From positions 1-14,889 of the forward strand of contig JAFYRZ010000149.1 in NCBI GenBank assembly GCA_017546745.1: a stretch of 14,889 nt of DNA. Reading direction: 5' to 3'. The notes under the pieces are model-generated. The model did not search any database, was not told the origin of the DNA, and was given only the letters and a program-made list of their open reading frames with translations. This DNA comes from Clostridia bacterium (GTDB lineage: Bacteria; Bacillota_A; Clostridia; Oscillospirales; CAG-272). The translations under genes and the position numbers were made by a program. Within the stretch, counting starts at the first letter, position 1. Every line of letters starts with the position of its first letter. Below, piece after piece: positions 1 through 6,440 of the stretch.

Positions 1-29
1 TCTGCTTTTTCTTGCTTTTTTGTAAACAA

Positions 30-446
30 TTATTTGATTTTTTGGCTCATTTTGCGGCTGACGGCCTTGACCGAGAGAAAAACGGTGAGCCAGACGGCAA
101 AGTAGACGGCAAGGAAGATGGCGGTGAAAACAAGTATCACGACGGGCTCGAGGGGTATCCAGGAGTTTAGGAGATACGCGAGGACGTAGACGATGTAAAG
201 CGAGCCGAGATGACACCCGAGGCTCTTCGCCACGGGCCAGGCTTCTATCTGGTTAAAGACGCTTGCGCCCGCCTGGACGAATGCGATAAGGTAGGTCGAT
301 ATGATAGAGAGCAATATCTCCCCGCCCGAGAGGTCGATGGGCGTGCCGCACTTCTCTATTATGAGAAAGACCAGCCCCAAGATAATAGGGCCGAAGCCGC
401 CGAAGATCAAGCCGCGGTGAAGAAAGCATTTTACGTAATTTTTCAC
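30..446 (-). CDS. DUF3021 family membrane protein
   Basis: A 138-residue integral membrane protein with four hydrophobic segments (about residues 12-30, 43-63, 80-96 and 100-125) and a basic C-terminal tail. Its size, topology and position directly after a LytTR regulator match the DUF3021 family, which in Bacillota is usually paired with a LytTR gene. The biochemical role is unknown; such pairs are thought to act as a regulator with a membrane partner, which is inference here. The start is GTG at 444-446, overlapping the TGA stop of the LytTR gene by 4 nt (GTGA), with AAGGA 8 nt upstream, so the two proteins are probably translationally coupled. No convincing hairpin terminator is visible in the 29 bases downstream before the window edge. 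Confidence 0.85.
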   Translation of the reverse strand: MKNYVKCFLHRGLIFGGFGPIILGLVFLIIEKCGTPIDLSGGEILLSIISTYLIAFVQAGASVFNQIEAWPVAKSLGCHLGSLYIVYVLAYLLNSWIPLEPVVILVFTAIFLAVYFAVWLTVFLSVKAVSRKMSQKIK

Positions 447-880
447 AGTTTGAATCCTATCCTTTCTTTTACTGATTTTAACTGACGGCGCGAGACGTAG
501 TCGCGGTTTCCGTCCTTGAAGATAACGATGAGCGAGCCGCCGAGCGATGCGTCAAAGCGCTCTATCATTTTTATATTTGCGATGCAGGACTGATTGATTT
601 TTATAAAGCTCTCATCAAGGAGCGCCGACAGCTCGTAGAGCCTTTTGTCTACGCGGTATCTCTTCTTTCCGACGACGGCAACCGTCCTGCCAAGCTCGAC
701 AGAAAAGCAGCTGACGGAGGCTATGTCAAGCCGTATAGCACCGCGCTCATCGTAGCCGATAAGCTCCGGCTCTTCTACGCCTAAAATCCCCCGAATCCTT
801 TCCTCAAGGGGCTTATGCTCCTTAAGATAGAGAACGATCTCCTCGTCTCTTTCCTTATCTATAATAACGGTTAGCTTCAT
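443..880 (-). CDS. LytTR DNA-binding transcriptional regulator
   Basis: A 145-residue protein whose C-terminal part (about residues 48-142) has the LytTR DNA-binding fold signature, including ESFIKINQSCIANI (90-103), a glycine-rich turn and a final YVSRRQLKSVKERIG (128-142). The N-terminal 45 residues are short and charged; there is no CheY-like receiver, so it is not a classical two-component response regulator. It is a cytoplasmic protein expected to bind direct-repeat sites and to control its own operon or nearby genes. The start ATG (878-880) has AAAGGAG 7 nt upstream. A near-perfect promoter lies just upstream, leaving a leader of only about 15 nt. It overlaps the DUF3021 gene by 4 nt and forms a two-gene operon with it. 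Confidence 0.9.
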   Translation of the reverse strand: MKLTVIIDKERDEEIVLYLKEHKPLEERIRGILGVEEPELIGYDERGAIRLDIASVSCFSVELGRTVAVVGKKRYRVDKRLYELSALLDESFIKINQSCIANIKMIERFDASLGGSLIVIFKDGNRDYVSRRQLKSVKERIGFKL

Positions 881-901
881 AATTCGGCTCCTTTCAGGAC
901 T

Positions 902-930
902 ATTATACCACCGAGGCGGCGCTTTTTCAA
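902..930 (-). promoter_or_regulatory. Promoter of the LytTR–DUF3021 operon
   Basis: On the minus strand TTGAAA (925-930) and TATAAT (902-907) are separated by exactly 17 bp, matching the housekeeping sigma-A consensus at 11 of 12 positions. The expected transcription start is near 895, immediately upstream of the ribosome binding site. Confidence 0.85.
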
Positions 931-975
931 TAGCCGCTCACTATTCGGCGGCTTTCGGGCGCTATGTGGCTTGTA

Positions 976-1001
976 ACGCATTTTTTGCCACGGCATAAAA
1001 T
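976..1001 (+). promoter_or_regulatory. Possible sporulation sigma (E/K-type) promoter of spoVM
   Basis: CATAAAAT at 994-1001 fits the CATANANT -10 element of mother-cell sigma factors, and an AC dinucleotide at 976-977 lies 16 bp upstream as in sigma-K promoters. No good sigma-E -35 element or sigma-A promoter is visible. In Bacillus subtilis spoVM is transcribed in the mother cell under sigma-E. Assignment to a particular sigma factor here is inference. Confidence 0.4.
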
Positions 1002-1031
1002 GGAAGCAGAATTTCACAAAAGGAGATCGCC

Positions 1032-1109
1032 GTGAAAATAGTAATAGTACGCTCACCGAAGGTGCTGCGAAGGCTTTTGGCTAAAATCTTCGGTATGCCG
1101 GTGAAATAG
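1032..1109 (+). CDS. spoVM: SpoVM-like spore morphogenesis peptide (25 aa)
   Basis: A 26-codon reading frame, GTG to TAG, encodes a 25-residue amphipathic basic peptide, MKIVIVRSPKVLRRLL followed by AKIFGMPVK. It aligns without gaps to SpoVM of Bacillus subtilis (26 residues): an initial Met-Lys, a hydrophobic stretch, a basic residue at 7, Pro9-Lys10, Leu12, an amphipathic helix and a Gly near the end. SpoVM sits on the convex forespore surface, anchors SpoIVA and starts coat assembly. The start is supported by AAAAGGAG with a 6-nt spacer. The gene stands alone, divergent from the LytTR operon and convergent with mnmG. It is easily missed because it is so short. Length, residue pattern and Shine-Dalgarno make a chance frame unlikely. 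Confidence 0.82.
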   Translation: MKIVIVRSPKVLRRLLAKIFGMPVK

Positions 1110-1125
1110 CGGGCTGTCGCCACGC

Positions 1126-1166
1126 AGTTATGATTGCCTACGGCAAGTTATGATATGCTTCATAGG
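1126..1166. repeat. Small palindrome array with AGTTATGAT linkers
   Basis: AGTTATGAT occurs at 1126-1134 and again at 1146-1154, 20 bp apart. Each copy is followed by a short GC-rich element: TTGCC-TAC-GGCAA (1134-1146) is a perfect 5-bp hairpin, and TATGCTTCATAGGCA (1153-1167) is an imperfect one. The layout (fixed linker, variable palindrome) resembles the two larger arrays further along the window, with a different linker. Confidence 0.6.
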
Positions 1167-1180
1167 CAAGAGTAAATAAA

Positions 1181-1219
1181 GAAAACGGGGCTGTCTCAAA
1201 TGCAAAATCTGAGACAGCC
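1181..1219 (-). terminator. Intrinsic terminator of the mnmG operon
   Basis: GGCTGTCTCA (1189-1198) and TGAGACAGCC (1210-1219) form a perfect 10-bp stem with an 11-nt loop. Read on the minus strand it is followed by CCGTTTTCTTTATTT, and it lies 31 nt beyond the mnmG stop codon. The T-run begins a few bases after the stem, so it is not ideal. It could also act on plus-strand transcripts from spoVM. Confidence 0.7.
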
Positions 1220-1250
1220 TATTTCTATGTAAAGGAATATAGATTACGCA

Positions 1251-3128
1251 CTAATTATTACCAAGATATATCAACAAAACTCCGATATCCGCGGGGTTAA
1301 CTCCGCTAATTCTTGACGCCTGGCCGATGCTGACCGGGCGGATCTTATCGAGCTTTTCCGCGCTCTCAAGGCGCAGGCCGGTAATAGCCTTGTAGTCGAT
1401 ACCCTCGGGGATCCTCTTATCCTCGAGGCGCTTATGCTTCTCTGCCTCGGCAAGCTCGCGCTTGATATAGCCCTCGTACCTTATCTGTATCGCGGCAGTG
1501 TTATAGACCGCGAATGGCAGCTCGGGACGGGTCTTATCTATCGGCGCTAAAACATCGTAGTCAAGCTCGGGGCGCCGAAGAAGCTCCGAGAGCTTAATTC
1601 CCGTGGTTATGTTAGCGCTTCCCCTCTCCGAAAGAAGCGAGTTTACCTCCTCGGTAGGCGCGATGACCGTCGTTTCAAGCCTTTTTATCTCGCGCTCGAT
1701 AGCCTCGCGGCGCTCGGTGAACGCTCTGTATCTTTCGTCGTTAAGAAGCCCTACTCTCCTGCCGATCTCCGAGAGCCTAAGAGGTGCGTTATCCTGCCTT
1801 AAAAGCAGGCGGTACTCACTGCGCGAGGTCATCATTCTGTACGGCTCACGCGTGCCCTTGGTGACAAGGTCGTCTATAAGCGTGCCGATATAAGAGGACG
1901 AGCGCGAGAGTATCATCGGCTCCTCGCCCTTTACCGCAAGCGCGGCGTTGATGCCCGCAACGAGTCCCTGTGCCGCCGCCTCCTCGTAGCCGGAGGTGCC
2001 GTTAAACTGACCCGCGCCGTAAAGACCCGAAACCGCCTTAAATTCAAGCGTCGGGAGCATTTGCGTCGGCTCAACGCAGTCGTACTCGATAGCGTATGCG
2101 TACCTCATTATCTCGGCGTTTTCAAAGCCGGGGAGGGTTTTTAGCATCGCGTGCTGTACGTCGGTCGGCATGCTCGATGAAAAGCCCTGAATATACATCT
2201 CGTCGGTATCCGTGCCGCAGGGCTCAACGAAGAGCTGGTGGCGCGGCTTATCCTTAAAGCGGACGAGCTTGGTTTCTATCGAGGGGCAATATCTCGGGCC
2301 CTCGCCCGTGATGTTACCCGAATACATAGCGCTTCTCTCGATGTTATCGAGTATCACCGCGTGAGTATCGGCGTTGGTGTAAACTATATGGCAGGGGAGC
2401 TTATTTACCGTATCTGCGGTATAATTCTCGGTACGCGAGGAAAACGGCACGGGAAATTCCTCGCCAAGCTGCTCCTCAAGCGCCGAGAAGTCAATCGAAC
2501 GGCGATGCACCCTTGCAGGCGTGCCGGTCTTGAAGCGCATAAGCTCTATGCCAAGCGCCCTTATCGAATCGGAAAGCCCCTCTGCCGCGCACATTCCGTC
2601 AGGTCCTGCGGAATACGCCTTATCCCCAACGAATATCATACTATCAAGAAACGTACCGGTAGCGATAATCACCTTTTTTGCAAAAAACTCCTCGCCAAGG
2701 CGTGTCTTAACTCCGACTACGGTAACCTTTCCGTCCTTGTCCTCGGTCAAAAGCTCGGTGATCTCAGCCTGTATGAGCCTTAAATTCCTCTCGGACTCGA
2801 TAGTCCTCTTCATAATCGCCTTGTAAGCGTTTCTGTCTGCCTGCACTCTTTTTGAATGTACCGCCGCGCCCTTACCGAGGTTAAGCGTTCTTGACTGCAG
2901 GGTAACGAGGTCTGCGGCATAGCCCATCTCACCGCCAAGGGCGTCTATCTCAAAGACGAGATGACCCTTTGCGCTTCCTCCGATAGAGGGGTTGCAGGGC
3001 ATATTTGCGACCGCGTCAAGATTTATCGTAAAAAGAACGGTTAGGGCGCCCATTCTTGCCGAGGCGAGAGCCGCCTCAACGCCTGCGTGCCCTGCTCCGA
3101 TAACGGCAACGTCGCATTTTAGCTCCAT
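1251..3128 (-). CDS. mnmG: MnmG (GidA), tRNA uridine-34 carboxymethylaminomethyl synthase subunit
   Basis: A 625-residue FAD-dependent enzyme that, with MnmE, adds the carboxymethylaminomethyl group to uridine 34 of certain tRNAs in the cytoplasm. The N-terminal dinucleotide-binding motif GAGHAG is at residues 11-16, followed by the family signature PCNPSIGGSAKG (44-55). Internal blocks such as MPTDVQ and GLYGAGQFNGTSGYEEAAAQG, and a helical C-terminal region, are intact. The length is normal (620-630 residues), so the gene appears complete. The start ATG has AAGGAGG with an 8-nt spacer. It is the last gene of a four-gene minus-strand run, 44 nt after the YmdB-type gene, and ends at a terminator. 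MnmE is not in the window. Confidence 0.97.
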   Translation of the reverse strand: MELKCDVAVIGAGHAGVEAALASARMGALTVLFTINLDAVANMPCNPSIGGSAKGHLVFEIDALGGEMGYAADLVTLQSRTLNLGKGAAVHSKRVQADRNAYKAIMKRTIESERNLRLIQAEITELLTEDKDGKVTVVGVKTRLGEEFFAKKVIIATGTFLDSMIFVGDKAYSAGPDGMCAAEGLSDSIRALGIELMRFKTGTPARVHRRSIDFSALEEQLGEEFPVPFSSRTENYTADTVNKLPCHIVYTNADTHAVILDNIERSAMYSGNITGEGPRYCPSIETKLVRFKDKPRHQLFVEPCGTDTDEMYIQGFSSSMPTDVQHAMLKTLPGFENAEIMRYAYAIEYDCVEPTQMLPTLEFKAVSGLYGAGQFNGTSGYEEAAAQGLVAGINAALAVKGEEPMILSRSSSYIGTLIDDLVTKGTREPYRMMTSRSEYRLLLRQDNAPLRLSEIGRRVGLLNDERYRAFTERREAIEREIKRLETTVIAPTEEVNSLLSERGSANITTGIKLSELLRRPELDYDVLAPIDKTRPELPFAVYNTAAIQIRYEGYIKRELAEAEKHKRLEDKRIPEGIDYKAITGLRLESAEKLDKIRPVSIGQASRISGVNPADIGVLLIYLGNN

Positions 3129-3172
3129 TTTACCGTCCTCCTTTTCTCAAATTGTAAGCTTTTGTTGTCTTT

Positions 3173-3946
3173 TCAGAACTTAATTCTTTCAATTGCGGTA
3201 ACTTTTCCGCTTGCGGTATCAAGGTCAAAGATAACTCCGTCTGCCTCGGGTACACCGCCCGCCGCCTTAAATTTATGCGGTAGACCGCTTCTCATTCTCG
3301 CAACGACGACCTCGGGGTCCATACCTAAAACACCGCCCGACTCACCGCACATACCGAGGTCGGAAACGTAGCCCGTGCCATTCGGCAAAATCCTGTAATC
3401 TGCCGTCGGAACGTGGGTATGCGTGCCGAAGACGATATTTATTTTTCCGTCGTATGCGTATGCCGCGGCAAGCTTTTCTCCGGTCGCCTCCGCGTGCAGG
3501 TCAAGCACCGCAAAATCATATCTTCCCTCCTCACGAGAGAGAAGCCTGTCGATATATCCGTAAAACGAGTCGAGCTGTGGCTCTATATGTACCCTACCGA
3601 GCGCGTTTATAACGAGGATGCGGTAGCCCTCGCAGTCGAGGATAGAATAGCCGTGGCCGGGAGCCGTGTCACCGAAGTTTATCGGGCGAAGAAGCTCCTC
3701 GCGCTCGTCGAGCGCGGTGTAGGTCGCCTTATTGTGCATAGTGTGGTTTCCACCGGTCACCGCATCCGCCCCCGACTTTATAAGCTCCTCTGCCCCCTCG
3801 GGTGAGATGCCGGTGATAAAGGATGCGTTCTCAGCGTTCACAATACAAAAGTCTATCTTATTCGCGCGTCTTACCGCCCAAAGGCTCTTTCTCAGATGCT
3901 CAAGTCCGCAAGGGCTTGTAACGTCGCCTATCGCAAGTATTCTCAT
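3173..3946 (-). CDS. ymdB: YmdB-type metallophosphoesterase (TIGR00282 family)
   Basis: A 257-residue dinuclear-metal phosphodiesterase homologous over its full length to Bacillus subtilis YmdB, which hydrolyses cyclic nucleotides and affects biofilm, motility and sporulation decisions. Expected metal ligands are present: Asp8 in the opening MRILAIGDV, Glu39-Asn40 in NAEN, Asn67-His68 in GGNH, His151 in DLHAEAT, and His176 and His178 in GTHTH. The C-terminal LGMD block is also conserved. ATG at 3944-3946 is chosen because the protein then begins exactly at the family N-terminus; a reading frame upstream would add 16 unrelated residues. It starts 14 nt after the FTR-type gene, with a weak GAGAA as ribosome binding site, and precedes mnmG by 44 nt. 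Substrate in this organism is not known. Confidence 0.92.
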   Translation of the reverse strand: MRILAIGDVTSPCGLEHLRKSLWAVRRANKIDFCIVNAENASFITGISPEGAEELIKSGADAVTGGNHTMHNKATYTALDEREELLRPINFGDTAPGHGYSILDCEGYRILVINALGRVHIEPQLDSFYGYIDRLLSREEGRYDFAVLDLHAEATGEKLAAAYAYDGKINIVFGTHTHVPTADYRILPNGTGYVSDLGMCGESGGVLGMDPEVVVARMRSGLPHKFKAAGGVPEADGVIFDLDTASGKVTAIERIKF

Positions 3947-3960
3947 AATTTCTCGCTCGC

Positions 3961-4164
3961 TTATTTTTTCTTGTAGTAAAGCATACAGTGGCAAAAGCCC
4001 TCGAAGTCGGGGTCGGCTATCTGCTCGCGGAACTCACGGCAGATGCACTTATTGTCCTCGATACGCTCAAGTCGGCAGGGGCAATATCCGCCCGTTTTCT
4101 TAAGTCCCTCTCTTATTGCCGCGACAACCTCCTTGTCGGGGTTTAAGGTAATTTTCTTGTCCAT
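3961..4164 (-). CDS. Ferredoxin-thioredoxin reductase catalytic (beta) subunit-like protein
   Basis: A 67-residue cytoplasmic iron-sulfur protein with six cysteines in three pairs, C28-P-C30, C40-I-C42 and C58-H-C60. This is the arrangement of the FTR catalytic subunit, in which four cysteines hold a [4Fe-4S] cluster and two form the redox-active disulfide. Plant and cyanobacterial enzymes reduce thioredoxin with electrons from ferredoxin and need a second, variable subunit; none is seen here, as is usual for anaerobic bacteria and archaea. The second pair is C-I-C rather than the common C-P-C. ATG at 4162-4164 follows GGAG with a 5-nt spacer; an upstream GTG would lie inside the Shine-Dalgarno. 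It sits between the HtrA-like protease (12 nt upstream) and the YmdB-type gene. The redox partner is unknown. Confidence 0.85.
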   Translation of the reverse strand: MDKKITLNPDKEVVAAIREGLKKTGGYCPCRLERIEDNKCICREFREQIADPDFEGFCHCMLYYKKK

Positions 4165-4176
4165 AAGCACTCCTTT

Positions 4177-5424
4177 TTAATCCGCAACGACAAAGTCGGC
4201 GGTTATCTCAAATACGAGGGTTATCTCCTCACCGTCGCGATCGACCTTAAAGGTCACGGTATCGCCAACTCTGGTGTTCAGCATAGCGTCCGCAACGCTC
4301 CACGCACGGGTTACGGGGTAATCGTCGCCCGCGATATTAACGGCGGTGATGATGTCGCCTACCTTAAATTTTCCGACCGACTTTCCGCCGGCAACGATCT
4401 CTGCGACGCGTACCTTCTCGTTTATATAGACCCTGCCGGTTTCGGTGTCGTATACCGCCTTCGAGTCGTGCGAGGTCGTCATAATTCCGAGAAGGCAGCG
4501 AAGAACGCTTCTGTTCTCACCGCCGTCGCAGTTATCGAGAATATTCTCGACCACGGCTTTTGCAAGATTGCCGGGGATAGCGTAGCCGACGTTATCCGCA
4601 TAGCTGAGGCTTGCGCGCGCGTGTATTATACCTATGACCTCGCCCTTTGCATTGAAAAGTCCGCCTCCCGAGTTTCCGCTGTTTATCGCGGCATCGGTCC
4701 TGATAACGCGGTACTGCGTGCTTGAGCCGCTCGTAAGGCTGAGGTCTATATACTCGCTCGTAACGCTGATAATGCCCGAGGTCACCGCGATGCCCTCACC
4801 GTTCGGGTTTCCTATCGCGATAGCGCGCTCAAGCGGGGTTATAAGGTCGGAGTCCGCAAAGCTTGCCGCCATAGCCGACGAGGTGCGAAGGATCTCGCTG
4901 TTCGTCACCCTAAGCACCGCAACGTCGTAGTTCATAGAGCCGCCGACGTAGGTAGCGGAGATGCCGTAATCCTTGTATTCCTGACCGTAAAGATAAACCT
5001 TGATATCGTCCGAGATCTGTCCGTTTCTTACGAACGCCTCGTTAAAAACGACGTGGTAGTTTGTAACGATATATGCGTCGCCCGCCGCCTTGTTCAAGCG
5101 GTAGATTATGCCCGAGCCTGCCGAAGCACTCTCACCGAGGCTCTTGCCTGTCGTGGGATCGCGCCTGTCGCTGAACTTGCTTATAACGCTTACCGAGGAG
5201 AGTATCGCGTGGCTCGCCATAAGAAGGTCGCCCTCCGTGCCGCCCTGTACGGTAACGTTGATGTTATCACCGTCGTTTCCGTATTTCTCGAGCGCAGCCA
5301 TAAGCTGCTCGTAGCTGATCCCTCCGCTTGCGAACGGGTCTGCCGCAACCGAGCAGGATGCGAGCGACAGCACCGTCATAACGAGAAATAGGCAGAGTGC
5401 CGTGATTTTAAGTCCTTTTTTCAT
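4177..5424 (-). CDS. HtrA/DegP-like S1C serine protease, lipoprotein, with PDZ domain
   Basis: A 415-residue exported quality-control protease. Residues 1-23 form a lipoprotein signal with lipobox LAS-C24, so the mature protein should be lipid-anchored on the outer face of the membrane. The trypsin-like domain carries the full triad: His124 in TNYHVV, Asp167 in NYDVAVLRV and Ser252 in GNSGG. IAIGNPNGEG and YAIPGN are also typical. One divergent PDZ domain (about 312-408) follows. ATG at 5422-5424 is chosen because AAGGAG lies 6 nt upstream and the signal peptide begins there; a longer frame would add 16 residues. It leads a run of four minus-strand genes, is divergent from birA, and has a short hairpin directly before its ribosome binding site. 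Confidence 0.94.
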   Translation of the reverse strand: MKKGLKITALCLFLVMTVLSLASCSVAADPFASGGISYEQLMAALEKYGNDGDNINVTVQGGTEGDLLMASHAILSSVSVISKFSDRRDPTTGKSLGESASAGSGIIYRLNKAAGDAYIVTNYHVVFNEAFVRNGQISDDIKVYLYGQEYKDYGISATYVGGSMNYDVAVLRVTNSEILRTSSAMAASFADSDLITPLERAIAIGNPNGEGIAVTSGIISVTSEYIDLSLTSGSSTQYRVIRTDAAINSGNSGGGLFNAKGEVIGIIHARASLSYADNVGYAIPGNLAKAVVENILDNCDGGENRSVLRCLLGIMTTSHDSKAVYDTETGRVYINEKVRVAEIVAGGKSVGKFKVGDIITAVNIAGDDYPVTRAWSVADAMLNTRVGDTVTFKVDRDGEEITLVFEITADFVVAD

Positions 5425-5437
5425 TGAGTTCTCCTTT

Positions 5438-5453
5438 TTGGCGAAAGCGCCAA
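5438..5453 (-). promoter_or_regulatory. Leader hairpin abutting the htrA-like Shine-Dalgarno
   Basis: TTGGCG-AAAG-CGCCAA (plus-strand reading) is a perfect 6-bp stem with a 4-nt loop. On the minus-strand transcript it lies immediately upstream of AAAAGGAG and could stabilise the 5' leader or affect ribosome access. The role is inference. Confidence 0.45.
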
Positions 5454-5522
5454 GCGTTAAATTTTGCCGCATGGGTCTTTAAAAATCGGTGCGGCTGCCG
5501 AGGTAACGTCATAACTAAAAGG

Positions 5523-5550
5523 CTTATATAAGAATGACCCGACTTGACAA
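5523..5550 (-). promoter_or_regulatory. Likely promoter of the htrA-like–mnmG operon
   Basis: On the minus strand TTGTCA (5545-5550) is followed after 16 bp by TATAAG (5523-5528), each one mismatch from consensus. No better candidate is visible in the interval. Its -35 occupies the same bases as the birA -35 on the other strand. Confidence 0.45.
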
Positions 5551-5572
5551 TCGGTCGGCTTTATGATAAAAT
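5544..5572 (+). promoter_or_regulatory. birA promoter
   Basis: TTGACA (5544-5549), a 17-bp spacer and TAAAAT (5567-5572) give a strong sigma-A promoter whose transcript would start near 5579, about 20 nt before the GTG start codon. Confidence 0.85.
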
Positions 5573-5600
5573 ATCCTCAAATAAAAGAGAGGTATGTACC

Positions 5601-6395
5601 GTGAAGCCTGACGTTCTGCGCGAGAAATTAGAGAAAATTAAATATCCTCCGCGCGCGGTCTATCACTTCCCCCTGACCGACTCCACCAACCGCCAGGCAA
5701 GGCTGGCTAACGGAGAGCGCGACGCGCACGATATCCTCGAGCGCCAAGACGGCATAGGCGAGGTGTTCGTTGCCGACGGACAGTCGGCAGGGCGCGGCAG
5801 GCTTGAGCGCCGCTTCGTTTCTCCGGACGGCGCCGGGCTTTATATGACCGTAAGGCTTGACGAGTCTTTGGTTAAGCACACGGAGGCGCTGACGCCCACC
5901 GTTGCCGTTGCCGCAGCAGAGGGGATAGAAGCCCTGACCGGCAGAGGCGTCGGTATAAAGTGGGTAAACGACCTCTACCTTGACGGAAAAAAGCTTGCGG
6001 GAATACTCTGCGAGAGCCATATCGAGGGCGGGGGAAGATACTACCTTATCGGTATCGGGATAAACCTTAAAACCGCCTTCCGCGGTGCTCCCGTTGACGA
6101 GATAGCAACCGACCTTGAGGCACACGGCTTTAAGATTTCTGCCGAGGAGCTTCTTGCCGCGGTCTACGAGCGTCTTTTGGCGCGTCTTTCGGACACACCG
6201 CCCCTCGAGGAATACCGCGCGCGCTCGATCCTTACGAAGAGGCGCATTTTGGTAAGCGAGGTAAGCTCGGGCGATTATTACGCCACGGCGCTCGGCATAA
6301 ACGATGATTTCTCCCTCTCGGTCCTAACCGAGCGCGGCGAGGAAAGACGGCTCACCTTTGGCGAGGTAAGCCTTAAAATTGACAACTATAATTAA
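5601..6395 (+). CDS. birA: Biotin–[acetyl-CoA-carboxylase] ligase, catalytic domain only
   Basis: A 264-residue cytoplasmic enzyme that makes biotinyl-AMP and transfers biotin to a lysine of biotin carboxyl carrier proteins. Motifs are the biotinyl-AMP loop GRGRLERRFVSPDGAGLY (65-82 region), KWVND (120-124), KKLAGILCE (130-138), GIGIN (151-155) and the small C-terminal SH3-like domain (about 212-262). Residue 122 is Val where most family members have Pro. There is no N-terminal winged-helix domain, so this is a monofunctional ligase that should not act as the biotin operon repressor. GTG at 5601 is chosen because GAGAGG lies 8 nt upstream and the upstream alternative starts inside the promoter. 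It is divergent from the htrA-like gene and convergent with ddh. Confidence 0.94.
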   Translation: MKPDVLREKLEKIKYPPRAVYHFPLTDSTNRQARLANGERDAHDILERQDGIGEVFVADGQSAGRGRLERRFVSPDGAGLYMTVRLDESLVKHTEALTPTVAVAAAEGIEALTGRGVGIKWVNDLYLDGKKLAGILCESHIEGGGRYYLIGIGINLKTAFRGAPVDEIATDLEAHGFKISAEELLAAVYERLLARLSDTPPLEEYRARSILTKRRILVSEVSSGDYYATALGINDDFSLSVLTERGEERRLTFGEVSLKIDNYN

Positions 6396-6401
6396 CATTT
6401 C

Positions 6402-6440
6402 ACCGACCCTGCAAAATTTCTCGGGGTCGGTTTTGCTTTT
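6402..6440 (+). terminator. birA terminator, between convergent birA and ddh
   Basis: ACCGACCC (6402-6409) pairs with GGGTCGGT (6424-6431), followed by TTTTGCTTTT. The tail runs into the ddh stop codon (6439-6441). On the minus strand the stem is followed by a weaker, mixed tail, so it serves birA best. Confidence 0.8.

Noticed and set aside
2238..2783. 181-residue plus-strand reading frame
   Set aside because: Antisense to the conserved mnmG coding region, with no domain or ribosome binding site.
5601..6395. BirA as biotin repressor with the divergent promoter as operator
   Set aside because: The protein lacks the N-terminal winged-helix DNA-binding domain.
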